From Rhodobacteraceae bacterium Water-Bin34 (GTDB lineage Bacteria > Pseudomonadota > Alphaproteobacteria > Rhodobacterales > Rhodobacteraceae), in NCBI GenBank assembly GCA_900197625.1, contig FZLS01000007.1, forward strand, positions 1-64,000: 64,000 nt of DNA. Reading direction: 5' to 3'. Below, piece by piece: positions 7,941 to 16,157 of this stretch. Positions within the stretch are counted from its first letter, which is position 1; each line of letters starts with the position of its first letter. The notes below the pieces were generated by a model, which saw nothing but the letters and a program-made list of their open reading frames with translations, was not told the DNA's origin and did no database searches. The position numbers and the translations under genes are program-made.

Positions 7941-9040
7941 GCAAAAAAGTCCTCTAAGCTTGTTTTCTTAATATTATTGTATTCCAATCCTTGCCAATAA
8001 GGATAGTATTCACGTGATAGATGGACAGATTTTGGTTTTTCCATAGCTTTAAAATCAAGCTCTCCAAGTTCATTATAATAGCTTGGTGTAAGCCATTCGC
8101 GAAATTCAATACCTGTACCTTGAACCTTTTGCATTGCGTACTCTTTAAAATAGAGTCTTGCATCATTTCTTTCAGCCCAAGAACCATAAAACTTCTCACC
8201 CATATACCAACCGCTTTTTGGCAGATTACGTCTTTCGTTTTCGATGGGGAGTAGTTCATAAATCACTTTACTTTCCATATCCAAAGCGCCGACTTGTTCT
8301 ATATAACGATCAACAATATCTCGTATTGCTTGTTTAGTATCGTCTTGTCGGCATAAATGATGTCGAATATCGATGTTACCAAAGTAGCACTCGATATGTT
8401 TAACATTATCTTTATTTATGAATTTTTCAAGACCCATCTCTAAAGCGCCATATAGAGTTTTAAATGGTACTGAATTAACATTACATCCTTCACGGTACAT
8501 ACAAATCGCATGACTATCGCCAATACAAAGCTTATCCCAAGTAGGATGTTGTGGTTTAAGTGTAATTGCTCTTTCCTGCATTTTACGTAGATTATCAATA
8601 TCTACCTGAAGAAACTCTGGTACCATAGTATCAAGCGTTCCATCTTTACGCTTATGACCATTGAATTTGTTTTCAAGCATCGTAGCATAATCAGGCATAT
8701 CCATTTCTAAAGAATATACTTCTCCTTTAAAACGTGATATGTTTCGAATATTATATGCATGTGGAAAGTTACGTGTACCACCAAAGAAGTTAAGATCTGT
8801 AGATTCTGCTTTACGATCGTTACCGTGATAGATATAAAGTCTATCGTATTCATTAAAGTCTTCAGTTTTGTTTGCTTCTTTAGCACCCTCACCCTGTACA
8901 GATGGGCGCGATAAGCTAGCATGGATATTATCTGTATGATAATGTTTTAATAAGTCGGCATAGATTATTCCTTGAGCTGCTCTGTGGCTGCTTGTCTGAA
9001 ACGACATTGGAATAAAAGGAGCTGCAATAACTGATTTCAT
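7937..9040 (-). CDS. SGNH-hydrolase-like protein of the modification block
   Basis: 367 residues from ATG 9038-9040, chosen because AAGG lies 8 nt upstream; an earlier ATG at 9070 lies inside the preceding gene. The segment 'LCIGDSHAICMYREG' (GDSHA at 174-178) is a block I of the SGNH/GDSL fold; 'YFGNIDIRHHL' (near 221-228) could be block III and 'SVHLS' near the C terminus the catalytic His. A hydrolase or acyl/glycosyl-transfer role is inference. It overlaps the methyltransferase gene by 4 nt and ends in TSLEDFFA, almost the same tail as gp43 (TLEDFFS). Confidence 0.6.
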   Translation of the reverse strand: MKSVIAAPFIPMSFQTSSHRAAQGIIYADLLKHYHTDNIHASLSRPSVQGEGAKEANKTEDFNEYDRLYIYHGNDRKAESTDLNFFGGTRNFPHAYNIRNISRFKGEVYSLEMDMPDYATMLENKFNGHKRKDGTLDTMVPEFLQVDIDNLRKMQERAITLKPQHPTWDKLCIGDSHAICMYREGCNVNSVPFKTLYGALEMGLEKFINKDNVKHIECYFGNIDIRHHLCRQDDTKQAIRDIVDRYIEQVGALDMESKVIYELLPIENERRNLPKSGWYMGEKFYGSWAERNDARLYFKEYAMQKVQGTGIEFREWLTPSYYNELGELDFKAMEKPKSVHLSREYYPYWQGLEYNNIKKTSLEDFFA

Positions 9041-9050
9041 AATATTTACC

Positions 9051-10223
9051 TTATATAAAAAATTCTTCAAGAGAGGGTTGTGGTTTTAAGTTCATCTCAG
9101 CTATATTTAGCATTTTTTCAATGTCCTTATCTCCTGCACGTGTAACTACTCGTCTATCGCATGCTTTACGATCGTTACGTAGTTTACAGAAGATACCGTA
9201 TTGACACATTCCAACTTCAGAACCATAAGTCATCATTTCAGTTTGGTCTTTTTGCAGCATTTTATCGCCTTTATAATCTAAGACGTTATGAGCTGATTCA
9301 TGTATTTTAATTTTATCAAATCCAAAGAAGTTTTGATTGTGTCTAAACCATACAACCAAATCACCAGAGTTAATTACGCTGTTTGGCGCATCTGGAAAGA
9401 GTAGTCGTAAAGTGTATTGGGCTCCCGGTCCTGGCTTGACAAAGTTATCATCATTTGTCCATTTGAGGCCAGGGTTAACAGAGTTCGAAGTAGAACAGTG
9501 AAATCCATAATAGTTTCCTATGCCCTCGTGCGAAGTAAGCTCTTTGAATGCATCACTAATAGTTTCGCAATTCATTAAGCGTTCAAACATACCGTCTTCA
9601 CCAAGACCGGCAACCCAATCCATCACGTTACCAGGATGTTTAGCATTAGTACCTTCTTCTAAATCATCACCAAACCGTTCGCGTTGGTACTTGTTTGCTG
9701 CACCCCATAGAGAAGTACGCAATTCTGTAGAACCGTATATAGCGAGTCCAGCAGGTCTTGCAAGAGTCAAGTTATATCGAATTCGTTCTCTTTCACCAGA
9801 GGTAAAATAGTTTTCAAAATCGACATGTGCTTTTTTAACATCATTAGTACGTGTACAAATTTGGTGAATACCACGAGCTCCATAAAAGTGAGAGATAATA
9901 GTATTACCAATTTTGTTATACATCGAGAGATCATCATCAGATAATCCCACGATGTTTTCTGCTATATAAACCATACGATCATCATATGTAATCATAGGGT
10001 GGAAATACTCTGTATCAGGATTAAGAGCATATTCCTCAAATTCATACGACTCGGCAAGTCCTTTTTGCCATTCAGCTCTGAGGTTAACTTGTTCTACAAA
10101 ATATTTGAAGTCTCTAAACTTTTCAACGTCGCACATAGAAAAATACTTATCCAAAGGATAATCTGCGTGCATTGACTGAAAGCCATCAGCTTCGTCAAAT
10201 TTTGTTCCGGTCGCATCAATCAT
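9051..10223 (-). CDS. HMUDK_hel / aGPT-Pplase-like DNA-modification protein
   Basis: 390 residues. The pair 'GIGNYYGFH' (234-242) and 'FVKPGPGA' (261-268) matches my memory of the helical HhH-like domain of 5-hydroxymethyluracil DNA kinases and alpha-glutamyl/putrescinyl-thymine pyrophosphorylases, enzymes that decorate hydroxymethyl pyrimidines in phage DNA. No P-loop kinase domain is attached. In this genome hydroxymethylcytosine, made through gp42, is the more likely substrate base. The C terminus is PSLEEFFI, a probable clamp-binding tail. It lies in one run with the SGNH-like and methyltransferase genes. Confidence 0.62.
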   Translation of the reverse strand: MIDATGTKFDEADGFQSMHADYPLDKYFSMCDVEKFRDFKYFVEQVNLRAEWQKGLAESYEFEEYALNPDTEYFHPMITYDDRMVYIAENIVGLSDDDLSMYNKIGNTIISHFYGARGIHQICTRTNDVKKAHVDFENYFTSGERERIRYNLTLARPAGLAIYGSTELRTSLWGAANKYQRERFGDDLEEGTNAKHPGNVMDWVAGLGEDGMFERLMNCETISDAFKELTSHEGIGNYYGFHCSTSNSVNPGLKWTNDDNFVKPGPGAQYTLRLLFPDAPNSVINSGDLVVWFRHNQNFFGFDKIKIHESAHNVLDYKGDKMLQKDQTEMMTYGSEVGMCQYGIFCKLRNDRKACDRRVVTRAGDKDIEKMLNIAEMNLKPQPSLEEFFI

Positions 10224-10233
10224 TTATCACCTA

Positions 10234-10692
10234 TTAGTATGATGGAATAGTTTGATTATAAACTACATTTTCGTGAGTGTCAACACCTTTATCAACTAAA
10301 TCATGCTTAAGGTGTACGACGTTTATATGTGGCATCATTTGTTCAATCGCCTCGATTTGAATTGGATCATCTTCAAAGTGACATCCAATTCGATATCCCA
10401 TTTGCTCTAAGTAGAACAAAGTCATACCTTTATGTAAACCTGACTGCCTACGATCATTAAAATCTCCAGGCTTATTGTTCATATAAAGAGGATTAGTGAT
10501 GCCCCTCGAAAGGAGCATCGATTCAGTTTCTGCGCGATCATCTTTAGATCTACCAGTAATGATAATATCATCAGGGCCAGGGTTTACACCAGTAAACTTA
10601 TCACCCATAAAGATTACACCATCAATATCGTAAGAATTAATTAATTTTGATGGTGGTTTATCATGTTCAGCAAATGCGTTTCTTTTACTCAT
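10234..10692 (-). CDS. HAD-superfamily phosphatase-like protein
   Basis: 152 residues starting at ATG 10690-10692, which overlaps the inositol-phosphate synthase stop by 8 nt. 'SYDIDGVIF' is the HAD motif I (DxD with the nucleophilic first Asp) and 'IIITGR' fits motif II; 'HFEDDPIQIEAIEQM' fits motif IV (acidic pair). A small phosphatase acting on nucleotides or a sugar phosphate is likely. The overlap with the inositol-1-phosphate synthase gene makes inositol phosphate an attractive but unproven substrate. Confidence 0.7.
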   Translation of the reverse strand: MSKRNAFAEHDKPPSKLINSYDIDGVIFMGDKFTGVNPGPDDIIITGRSKDDRAETESMLLSRGITNPLYMNNKPGDFNDRRQSGLHKGMTLFYLEQMGYRIGCHFEDDPIQIEAIEQMMPHINVVHLKHDLVDKGVDTHENVVYNQTIPSY

Positions 10693-11980
10693 AATCAGTC
10701 TTTCCGTCCTGGTAAGTATATGGTAGTTCTTTTGCCTTAGGCTTAGCTGATGCAAGTTGTGGTCTTGTCATACTTGTAAGTTCTCTACGAGCTAATGCAT
10801 CACATTCAAACTTTGCGTCAGCCGTTGTAAGCTGTACCGGTGGAGTTTTCTGTGTATAAGCACTTGGTCCACGAAGAATACCAACAATATCCATTTCAGA
10901 CGCCACTCGACAGAATCGAATTGCTGAAATAACCACACCACCAGAGTTTGGTGAGTCTTGGCAAGATAGTCTAGCTTGTAATGTATAACGAGCTCCACCA
11001 AATCCGAATGCTACAATATCGAGATCTGCAATCTTATTATCAGATCCAACATAGTCACCACCTGGTTTTTGTAGAACAGTTAATGATGGACCGGCATACA
11101 ATGTATCACCAGCATAATTAACTCCACGAACAGTATTCTGTCCTTTCAAAACATTCTCTTTTGAGATATGCTTATTGTGTAGACGTTCTTTTTCAGCCAT
11201 ATTAATAAAGTCTGTATTTGATGTAACACCGTTACGAATATGTTCGCGACCTTGAGTTGCACCACCAATACGATTTGTTTGAGTGTGATAAGTTACATGC
11301 AAACCACCATCAATCATTGCGCCTTGTAAAACTTCAGACAATCTTGAAGCACCCCAAGCTGAACGCATATCTGAACCAACGAAGGTAAGACCTGCATTGA
11401 TAAACTTTTGTTCAATTTGTTGTGTTTCTTTAGTTTCAATCAGTGTTGGAATACAGTTAACAAAGTGTACTCCTGCTTTTAAAGCTACATCGAGATAAAA
11501 ACGCGTTGCCTTTTCAGAACCAACTGGTAAGTAGTTAACAAGAACTTCTGTACCTGTATCCTTAATAAGCTGTACGATATCATCAAATGATTTAGCTTCT
11601 TCTGCACCTGTTCTAAATGAAACTTCTTCAGGGTAGTAATCCATCCATTCTGCAACACCGTCAAGGGTTGGACTTGAATAAACCATTGCGCCAGGAGTAA
11701 CACAACCTGGAGTATTATTACCAGACTCTAGCAATTCTTCAACGTGATTCATAGCACAGTTTGGTCTAGCACGTAGCGCTTCGATGAGTGGGCGATTTAC
11801 TTTACGTCTATCGACATCAAAGCCAATTACGAATTCAACATCACTTGAACTATATCCTCCAATATCTGGATACATAAGTCCTACATGATCGTTGGGATTT
11901 TCATTATAGTACTGAATACCTTCAACAAGGGATTGAGCACAATTACCGACGCCGATGACGCCTACTTTAATTTTTGACAT
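10685..11980 (-). CDS. ino1: myo-inositol-1-phosphate synthase
   Basis: 431 residues matching inositol-3-phosphate synthases of the bacterial/archaeal type: an N-terminal Rossmann glycine motif 'VGVIGVGNCAQSLVEGI', the catalytic-domain region 'NCIPTLIETKETQQI', 'GDDMRSAWGASRLSEVLQ'-like segment written here as GSDMRSAWGASRLSEVLQ, and the C-terminal 'IVAFGFGGARYTLQARLSCQDSPNSGG'-type NAD fold. The reaction is NAD-dependent cyclisation of glucose 6-phosphate to inositol phosphate. A phage copy is unusual. It heads the unit ending with the putative DNA-modification genes and has its own early promoter at 12067-12095. Confidence 0.9.
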   Translation of the reverse strand: MSKIKVGVIGVGNCAQSLVEGIQYYNENPNDHVGLMYPDIGGYSSSDVEFVIGFDVDRRKVNRPLIEALRARPNCAMNHVEELLESGNNTPGCVTPGAMVYSSPTLDGVAEWMDYYPEEVSFRTGAEEAKSFDDIVQLIKDTGTEVLVNYLPVGSEKATRFYLDVALKAGVHFVNCIPTLIETKETQQIEQKFINAGLTFVGSDMRSAWGASRLSEVLQGAMIDGGLHVTYHTQTNRIGGATQGREHIRNGVTSNTDFINMAEKERLHNKHISKENVLKGQNTVRGVNYAGDTLYAGPSLTVLQKPGGDYVGSDNKIADLDIVAFGFGGARYTLQARLSCQDSPNSGGVVISAIRFCRVASEMDIVGILRGPSAYTQKTPPVQLTTADAKFECDALARRELTSMTRPQLASAKPKAKELPYTYQDGKTDYE

Positions 11981-12066
11981 ATTAGTCTCCTTTATATCAG
12001 TTTATTAACGTGAGTTTTTTGACTGGATCAGAGTAGCTCACTATTATATACTTTGTGTATAGATAT

Positions 12067-12095
12067 ACTATAACACGGTTTTCAAAAAATGTCAA
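12067..12095 (-). promoter_or_regulatory. Early promoter of the inositol-phosphate synthase unit
   Basis: Minus strand TTGACA (12090-12095), 17-nt spacer, TATAGT (12067-12072). The leader to the ATG at 11980 is about 80 nt and holds a short GTGAG/CTCAC inverted repeat (about 12010-12040) that could be a 5' hairpin. Confidence 0.75.
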
Positions 12096-12128
12096 CAAAA
12101 AACTTTAATGTTTTCCGGACGATTGTAT

Positions 12129-12464
12129 TTATGAAACTTTTTCGATGTGTGTTTCAAATTTATGTGGAATATTTTCCCACTCATAAGCATCTTCTTTAGG
12201 TGCTTTTTCTTCATCAATGTTCGGCCATATCTGACTATATTTAGCATTTCTTTCCATCCAAATGATTCTTTCTGGTTCTGGTAAATCAACGTCTGCTACA
12301 ATAGCATCAACAGGACATTCAGGTACGCAGACTCCACAATCGATACATTCATCTGGATTGATTACTAACATATCATCTCCTTCGTAGAAACAATCTACAG
12401 GACAAACTGATACGCATGTGGTGTGTTTACATTTAACACAGTTGTCAGTTACAAGATACGACAT
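12129..12464 (-). CDS. fdxA: Ferredoxin, FdxA (7Fe-8S) type
   Basis: 111 residues of the bacterial FdxA family. The N-terminal cluster region '[18 protein letters not shown]' has Cys 9, 17, 21 and 25 and the second has [12 protein letters not shown] at Cys 40, 43, 46 and 50, binding 3Fe-4S and 4Fe-4S clusters. The C-terminal extension with '[11 protein letters not shown]' is typical of proteobacterial FdxA. It would supply low-potential electrons. The phage also encodes a ferredoxin-dependent bilin reductase at 62260-62940, a possible partner, although that family is best known with 2Fe-2S ferredoxins. Confidence 0.93.
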   Translation of the reverse strand: MSYLVTDNCVKCKHTTCVSVCPVDCFYEGDDMLVINPDECIDCGVCVPECPVDAIVADVDLPEPERIIWMERNAKYSQIWPNIDEEKAPKEDAYEWENIPHKFETHIEKVS

Positions 12465-12466
12465 AA

Positions 12467-13024
12467 TTACATACCGAGTACTGTAACTTTAACACCACTT
12501 TCTTTGAACATTGGTAAACTTTTTTCTTCCCATACCTTTTGCCATTCGCCTTTGTCGGTCTTATCAGTTGGTATAACAACATGTTTAACACCAGCTTGTA
12601 TTACACATTTAGCGCAATCAGGACAAATAGGTAATCCATACACATACATAGTTGCACCTTTAAGGCTTACGCCTGAGTACAACGCATTCATAAGTGCATT
12701 CATTTCAGCATGGATAACTAATTGATGCTTTTCAGGACGATTGGCTAAACGTTCAGGAGTATCTTCAATACCCTTTGGAAAGCCATTGTAACCTGTAGCA
12801 AGAATACGACGTTCATCATTAACAGCAACTGCACCAATTTTACTTGATGGATCTTTGCTCCAGTCGGCTATAAGCAAAGCCATATCCATAAAACGATTAT
12901 GCCATTTTTGATCTCTGTCGTACTCGTAACGATCTGCTTCTCTCATTCTTCTTCCCATATAATTGTGGTACGATTCGTATTCTTCGATTTGTTGATCAAG
13001 AACATATGCGCCCATTTTACTCAT
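12467..13024 (-). CDS. cd: dCMP deaminase
   Basis: Zinc-dependent deoxycytidylate deaminase of 185 residues with the family motif HAE at 105-107 and the zinc ligands CPDC (134-137). It converts dCMP to dUMP for thymidylate synthesis. As in T4, it works beside the dCMP hydroxymethylase, here the adjacent upstream gene (2-nt gap), and both draw on dCMP. An N-terminal extension of about 40 charged residues precedes the catalytic domain. ATG 13013-13015 is an alternative start. Confidence 0.94.
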   Translation of the reverse strand: MSKMGAYVLDQQIEEYESYHNYMGRRMREADRYEYDRDQKWHNRFMDMALLIADWSKDPSSKIGAVAVNDERRILATGYNGFPKGIEDTPERLANRPEKHQLVIHAEMNALMNALYSGVSLKGATMYVYGLPICPDCAKCVIQAGVKHVVIPTDKTDKGEWQKVWEEKSLPMFKESGVKVTVLGM

Positions 13025-13025
13025 T

Positions 13026-13739
13026 TTAATCTACCAAGTTGAAGTGACGGTCATAGACGTGTAAGTTCATTACTTGCCAGATAAGATCGCCTTTAGTAAT
13101 AGTTTGAATAGGATCAGGCACAGTTGTACTTACGTTAAATTCATTAGCAGCATTATTCCATTCAGTAACAAACTTATCCATAAGATATTGAGCCCACGCA
13201 TAATCATTTTTGTAGCCAAAGACTACATCGTTTGATCGCATTTGAGATACCATATGTAACTTATTGTCACGAATATAGAACGTTTGAGCATTAGTACAGA
13301 TAAAATCTGACTTGCCGTTTTCGTTGAATTCAACCCATATGCTTGGACGATTGTAAACCATTTGAGCGCGACGGCTATCAGGATTACGCCATAGTTCAGC
13401 AAAGGCTTTATTAAATTGATTGAAATACTTATCGGAATATACGATATGGCCATAGTTTGAATTGATTTCGCCAGCATCATTTGCTGAGTATTGCCAAGCT
13501 TGTGGTGGTTCTTTTTCATCACCGTGAATATCATTAATATTCGTTGATTGGCTTTCATACCAATCTAATTCAGCTTGAATATACTTTGGAGCAGGCTTAC
13601 CGAAGATTGATTCTTCGTCAGCAATAAAAGATGCACCAAGCATCTCAATAGTTTTAGCACCAGTTTTATCAGTAGTAAATCTTTCAGCAGCTAATTCGCT
13701 TTTGAAATATTCACGTACGTCACTAACTTTCATCGTCAT
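13026..13739 (-). CDS. 42: dCMP hydroxymethylase gp42
   Basis: Close to T4 gp42 throughout ('DKTGAKTIEMLGASFIADE', 'EINSNYG', 'NPDSRRAQMVYNRPS', 'MRSNDVVFGYKNDYAW', 'LHVYDRHF'). With the ATG at 13737-13739 (GGA 7 nt upstream) the catalytic Cys falls at residue 148 and the cytosine-selecting Asp at 179, the same numbers as in T4, where thymidylate synthases have Asn. The product is 5-hydroxymethyl-dCMP, so phage DNA probably contains modified cytosine. The protein ends soon after the LHVYDRHFNLVD motif. An ATG at 13754 is a less likely start. Confidence 0.95.
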   Translation of the reverse strand: MTMKVSDVREYFKSELAAERFTTDKTGAKTIEMLGASFIADEESIFGKPAPKYIQAELDWYESQSTNINDIHGDEKEPPQAWQYSANDAGEINSNYGHIVYSDKYFNQFNKAFAELWRNPDSRRAQMVYNRPSIWVEFNENGKSDFICTNAQTFYIRDNKLHMVSQMRSNDVVFGYKNDYAWAQYLMDKFVTEWNNAANEFNVSTTVPDPIQTITKGDLIWQVMNLHVYDRHFNLVD

Positions 13740-13857
13740 ATTGGTATCCTTCATTTGAACTTTGTTCTAGGTCTTCTACAATTCTGTAGAGTTCTTGCAT
13801 TTTTTCGACATCATTTCTATTTTCAGTGTCGATCTGAATTTCAATTTTTATAATCAT
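13723..13857 (-). CDS. Small acidic helical protein (44 aa)
   Basis: ATG 13855-13857, TAG 13723-13725. Sequence opens with a beta strand (MIIKIEIQIDTE) followed by a helix rich in Glu. It overlaps the gp42 start by 17 nt and begins 3 nt after the diphosphohydrolase gene, so translational coupling is likely. Function unknown. Confidence 0.55.
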   Translation of the reverse strand: MIIKIEIQIDTENRNDVEKMQELYRIVEDLEQSSNEGYQYDDES

Positions 13858-13860
13858 AAA

Positions 13861-14187
13861 TCATTTATTGTAATCGGTTTCTTTGTTAAATCTATCATCT
13901 ATGTCCTCAGTAGCCTCGCGTTGAGTCATTATAAGAATCATCAACTGAGTAAGAGCATGATGCGTGTGTGGTAGGCCAGATTCAGGATCGATATCTTCAC
14001 CTGCATTCCAAGCCAAGAGATGGCGTGATAAAGACGCGTAATGACGAGACAATGGAAACTTGTTAACATCTTTACGCCAATTGTTTTCGCCATATTTGAC
14101 TGCACCAAATGCAAATACTTCGGCTGCAGCAATAATAGCTTCAGACGGTACAAGATTAATTGGTGGTTTGCCAGTATCAAATTTCAT
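13861..14187 (-). CDS. dATP/dGTP diphosphohydrolase-family protein (DUF5664)
   Basis: 108 residues with the family pattern 'KFDTGKPPINLVPSEAI', 'FGAVKYGENNWRKD', 'SRHLLAWNAGEDIDPESGLPH' and 'HHALTQLMILI'. The fold is MazG-like and some members hydrolyse dATP or dGTP to monophosphate and PPi. It probably tunes purine dNTP pools within the nucleotide gene group (gp42, dCMP deaminase). Confidence 0.8.
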   Translation of the reverse strand: MKFDTGKPPINLVPSEAIIAAAEVFAFGAVKYGENNWRKDVNKFPLSRHYASLSRHLLAWNAGEDIDPESGLPHTHHALTQLMILIMTQREATEDIDDRFNKETDYNK

Positions 14188-14199
14188 AGTATATCCTTC

Positions 14200-14808
14200 T
14201 TAGTAAACATTTTCATTATAGACGGCGTATTCATCACCTTTGTGGTTGTAGAAAAACTTAATTTTGTTTTGACCGTACTGATCGACAAGCCAATTGTTTT
14301 CGAACTCTGGATTGCATTTTTTAAGGTTTTCACGAATAGTATTAAAAGGTGCAACACATCTCCAACGTACATCATAAGTATTTTCTGATAGTTTATTATA
14401 ACATCCAAACACTACAATGTCAACACAATTTGGATATAATTTTCTATTACGCGCTAGCTTTTGTCCCATATAGTTTGAGATGGTAAGCCATTTAGTTACG
14501 TGACGTTTATGTGTTGGATCAGCAGAGTTCTTTACTTCGCATCTAAAGCCTTTCCAATCAACATCCCAGTTATGAGATGATGGAACAGTATGATCGAACT
14601 CAGCAGGATTCATTACACCACCTTGTCGAACTAAAGCAAATTCAAGAATAACACCTGCTTTTGTATGAGCATAAACGGTATCGTAATCACGTCCTCGTCT
14701 ACGTACATCGCAAGAGTACATTTCTTTAGCCATTGTTTCTATATGAGAAAGCTCATCCTTGTTTAATTCAAGAATGAGCGGTTCAGGGAGGTAGTATTTT
14801 TTAGGCAT
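14200..14808 (-). CDS. Putative PD-(D/E)xK nuclease-like protein
   Basis: 202 residues. The region 'NWDVDWKGFRCEVKNSADPTHKRH' has the spaced Asp ... Glu-x-Lys that marks the PD-(D/E)xK nuclease core, with a preceding helix 'AGVILEFALVR'. The remainder is unfamiliar. Nuclease activity is inference from this motif alone; a host-DNA or branched-DNA endonuclease are possibilities. Overlaps the next gene by 8 nt. Confidence 0.5.
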   Translation of the reverse strand: MPKKYYLPEPLILELNKDELSHIETMAKEMYSCDVRRRGRDYDTVYAHTKAGVILEFALVRQGGVMNPAEFDHTVPSSHNWDVDWKGFRCEVKNSADPTHKRHVTKWLTISNYMGQKLARNRKLYPNCVDIVVFGCYNKLSENTYDVRWRCVAPFNTIRENLKKCNPEFENNWLVDQYGQNKIKFFYNHKGDEYAVYNENVY

Positions 14809-15037
14809 CGCGAAAATGCTTCTTCCAAGATGATCCTATGATGCCAAGACCAGTACCAGACATATAGACTTGCCACATAATGCGAGACACTTCACCGGAG
14901 TTTGGAGCCTTTGCAATATCGTTTTTAAGACGATTAAGAACAAGTGGTTTAGTCTTTGGACTAATCATTTTAACTGCCGCTGTACGAGCGTCGTCTAACG
15001 GCATCTTATCAAGATTTTGAAGAGTTTCAATTTCCAT
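14801..15037 (-). CDS. Small conserved-looking protein (78 aa)
   Basis: Helical 78-residue protein with a distinctive C-terminal block 'MWQVYMSGTGLGIIGSSWKKHF'. It sits in a compact early unit starting at the promoter 15353-15381. No family recognised. Confidence 0.68.
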   Translation of the reverse strand: MEIETLQNLDKMPLDDARTAAVKMISPKTKPLVLNRLKNDIAKAPNSGEVSRIMWQVYMSGTGLGIIGSSWKKHFRDA

Positions 15038-15038
15038 T

Positions 15039-15323
15039 TTAAGACCTATCGTAAACGTATACGTCAGCGTGAGTAGCGTATTTTAAAGGAAGGGATTGAT
15101 CATAACATCTGCTACGTCCATTGTAATCTGCTCTTGAATGAGCAGCTCTTGGACCACGACCTTGAAGTTTTACGCGCTTTTTCTTATCGAAAGGGAATGC
15201 GGTATTATTCAGCTTTACAACCGTTTTAATTCCATCGAGAACGGCTTGATCTTCTGGAGCGACTTGTCCATCAATCATTTTAATAGTTGCGTAGTAAGCG
15301 GTAGATCTTTCAGAGTATTTCAT
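15039..15323 (-). CDS. Small basic protein (94 aa)
   Basis: Start at ATG 15321-15323, because AAGGA precedes it and the ATG at 15341 lies inside the leader. The protein is basic, with 'KKKRVKLQGRGPR' and a Tyr-rich C terminus, suggesting nucleic-acid contact. First gene after the promoter at 15353-15381. Confidence 0.65.
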   Translation of the reverse strand: MKYSERSTAYYATIKMIDGQVAPEDQAVLDGIKTVVKLNNTAFPFDKKKRVKLQGRGPRAAHSRADYNGRSRCYDQSLPLKYATHADVYVYDRS

Positions 15324-15352
15324 AGTATAGTTCCTTATCAATTTATATAACC

Positions 15353-15381
15353 ATTATACATCATTTAAAAGGAAATGTCAA
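15353..15381 (-). promoter_or_regulatory. Early promoter
   Basis: Minus strand GTTGACATTTCC with TTGACA at 15376-15381, 17-nt spacer, perfect TATAAT (15353-15358). Drives the unit from 15323 down to the ferredoxin gene. Confidence 0.85.
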
Positions 15382-15399
15382 CGGTTTATTTCACTTTTT

Positions 15400-15705
15400 T
15401 TAAACTTTTTTTCTGCTATCAAGGAAATCGTATGCAGTATCGAATGATTGCATATCGTCAGTAAGACCAAGTTTTTCATTGATCATATCGATAAACACTG
15501 AGTGAGCTTCTTCGAACGGAGAATAAGAGTTACTACTTAAGTTATCAAGAGATACTAAGTCGACACAATTTTCACCGTCAACTTTAGCCCACATCCAAGT
15601 GTTTTTATAGAAGCCCTCAGGATCTTCATACAGTTCATTGACAAGAACATAACCTTTATATAGGTATGCCTCATCAAATGAACTAATTCTATTCACTACA
15701 GCCAT
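15400..15705 (-). CDS. Hypothetical early protein (101 aa)
   Basis: Acidic soluble protein of 101 residues containing 'YKNTWMWAKVDGENCVDLVSLDNL', which suggests a small beta domain followed by a helix. It shares its first base with the stop of the upstream gene (coupled translation). No family recognised. Confidence 0.65.
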   Translation of the reverse strand: MAVVNRISSFDEAYLYKGYVLVNELYEDPEGFYKNTWMWAKVDGENCVDLVSLDNLSSNSYSPFEEAHSVFIDMINEKLGLTDDMQSFDTAYDFLDSRKKV

Positions 15706-16145
15706 TATGCAAATTCCTTGAATTTTGCTACATCAAGGATTTTTTCGACGAGCTCTTTCCCGTAAGGAGTAAAGAGAATACCACGTCTCCATACAAAGCT
15801 TTCGACACACTGACCAGAATAGAAGTCTTCGTTCTGAGTTATCCAACGCAAAGCATCAGTCTCAGTTTTAGCGCCAAGATCGATCGCATTTTGGATTTCA
15901 GCTTTCATAGCCGCAACGTCTTCTTTTTCTTGACGTCGAGACTCTTGGAGTTGTTCTTCCATTTCAGCATCCATACGATCGAGCGCTTTTTCAAGAGCTT
16001 CAGGAGAGAGACCTAGGTAGTAATCCCAGGTTGAACCACGCGGACGAAATCCGTTTATATCTTTAAAGAAATCAGAAAAGCACATATCTTGTAGTTCAGC
16101 ATTGCGCTCTACGGTGTTAGCTTCTGTGTTAATTCGATTACTCAT
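15705..16145 (-). CDS. Hypothetical early protein, helical (146 aa)
   Basis: 146 residues, with a central charged helix rich in Glu, Gln and Arg (about residues 55-95) likely to form a coiled coil, then an aromatic C-terminal part with 'WRRGILFTPYGKEL'. Located between two small early genes downstream of the promoter at 16449-16477. Function unknown. Confidence 0.65.
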   Translation of the reverse strand: MSNRINTEANTVERNAELQDMCFSDFFKDINGFRPRGSTWDYYLGLSPEALEKALDRMDAEMEEQLQESRRQEKEDVAAMKAEIQNAIDLGAKTETDALRWITQNEDFYSGQCVESFVWRRGILFTPYGKELVEKILDVAKFKEFA

Positions 16146-16157
16146 TGATTAATCCTC

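Noticed and set aside
9520-9810. Long + strand frame opposite the HMUDK_hel-like gene
   Set aside because: Shadow of the minus-strand coding frame; no ribosome site, no promoter and no plausible protein features.
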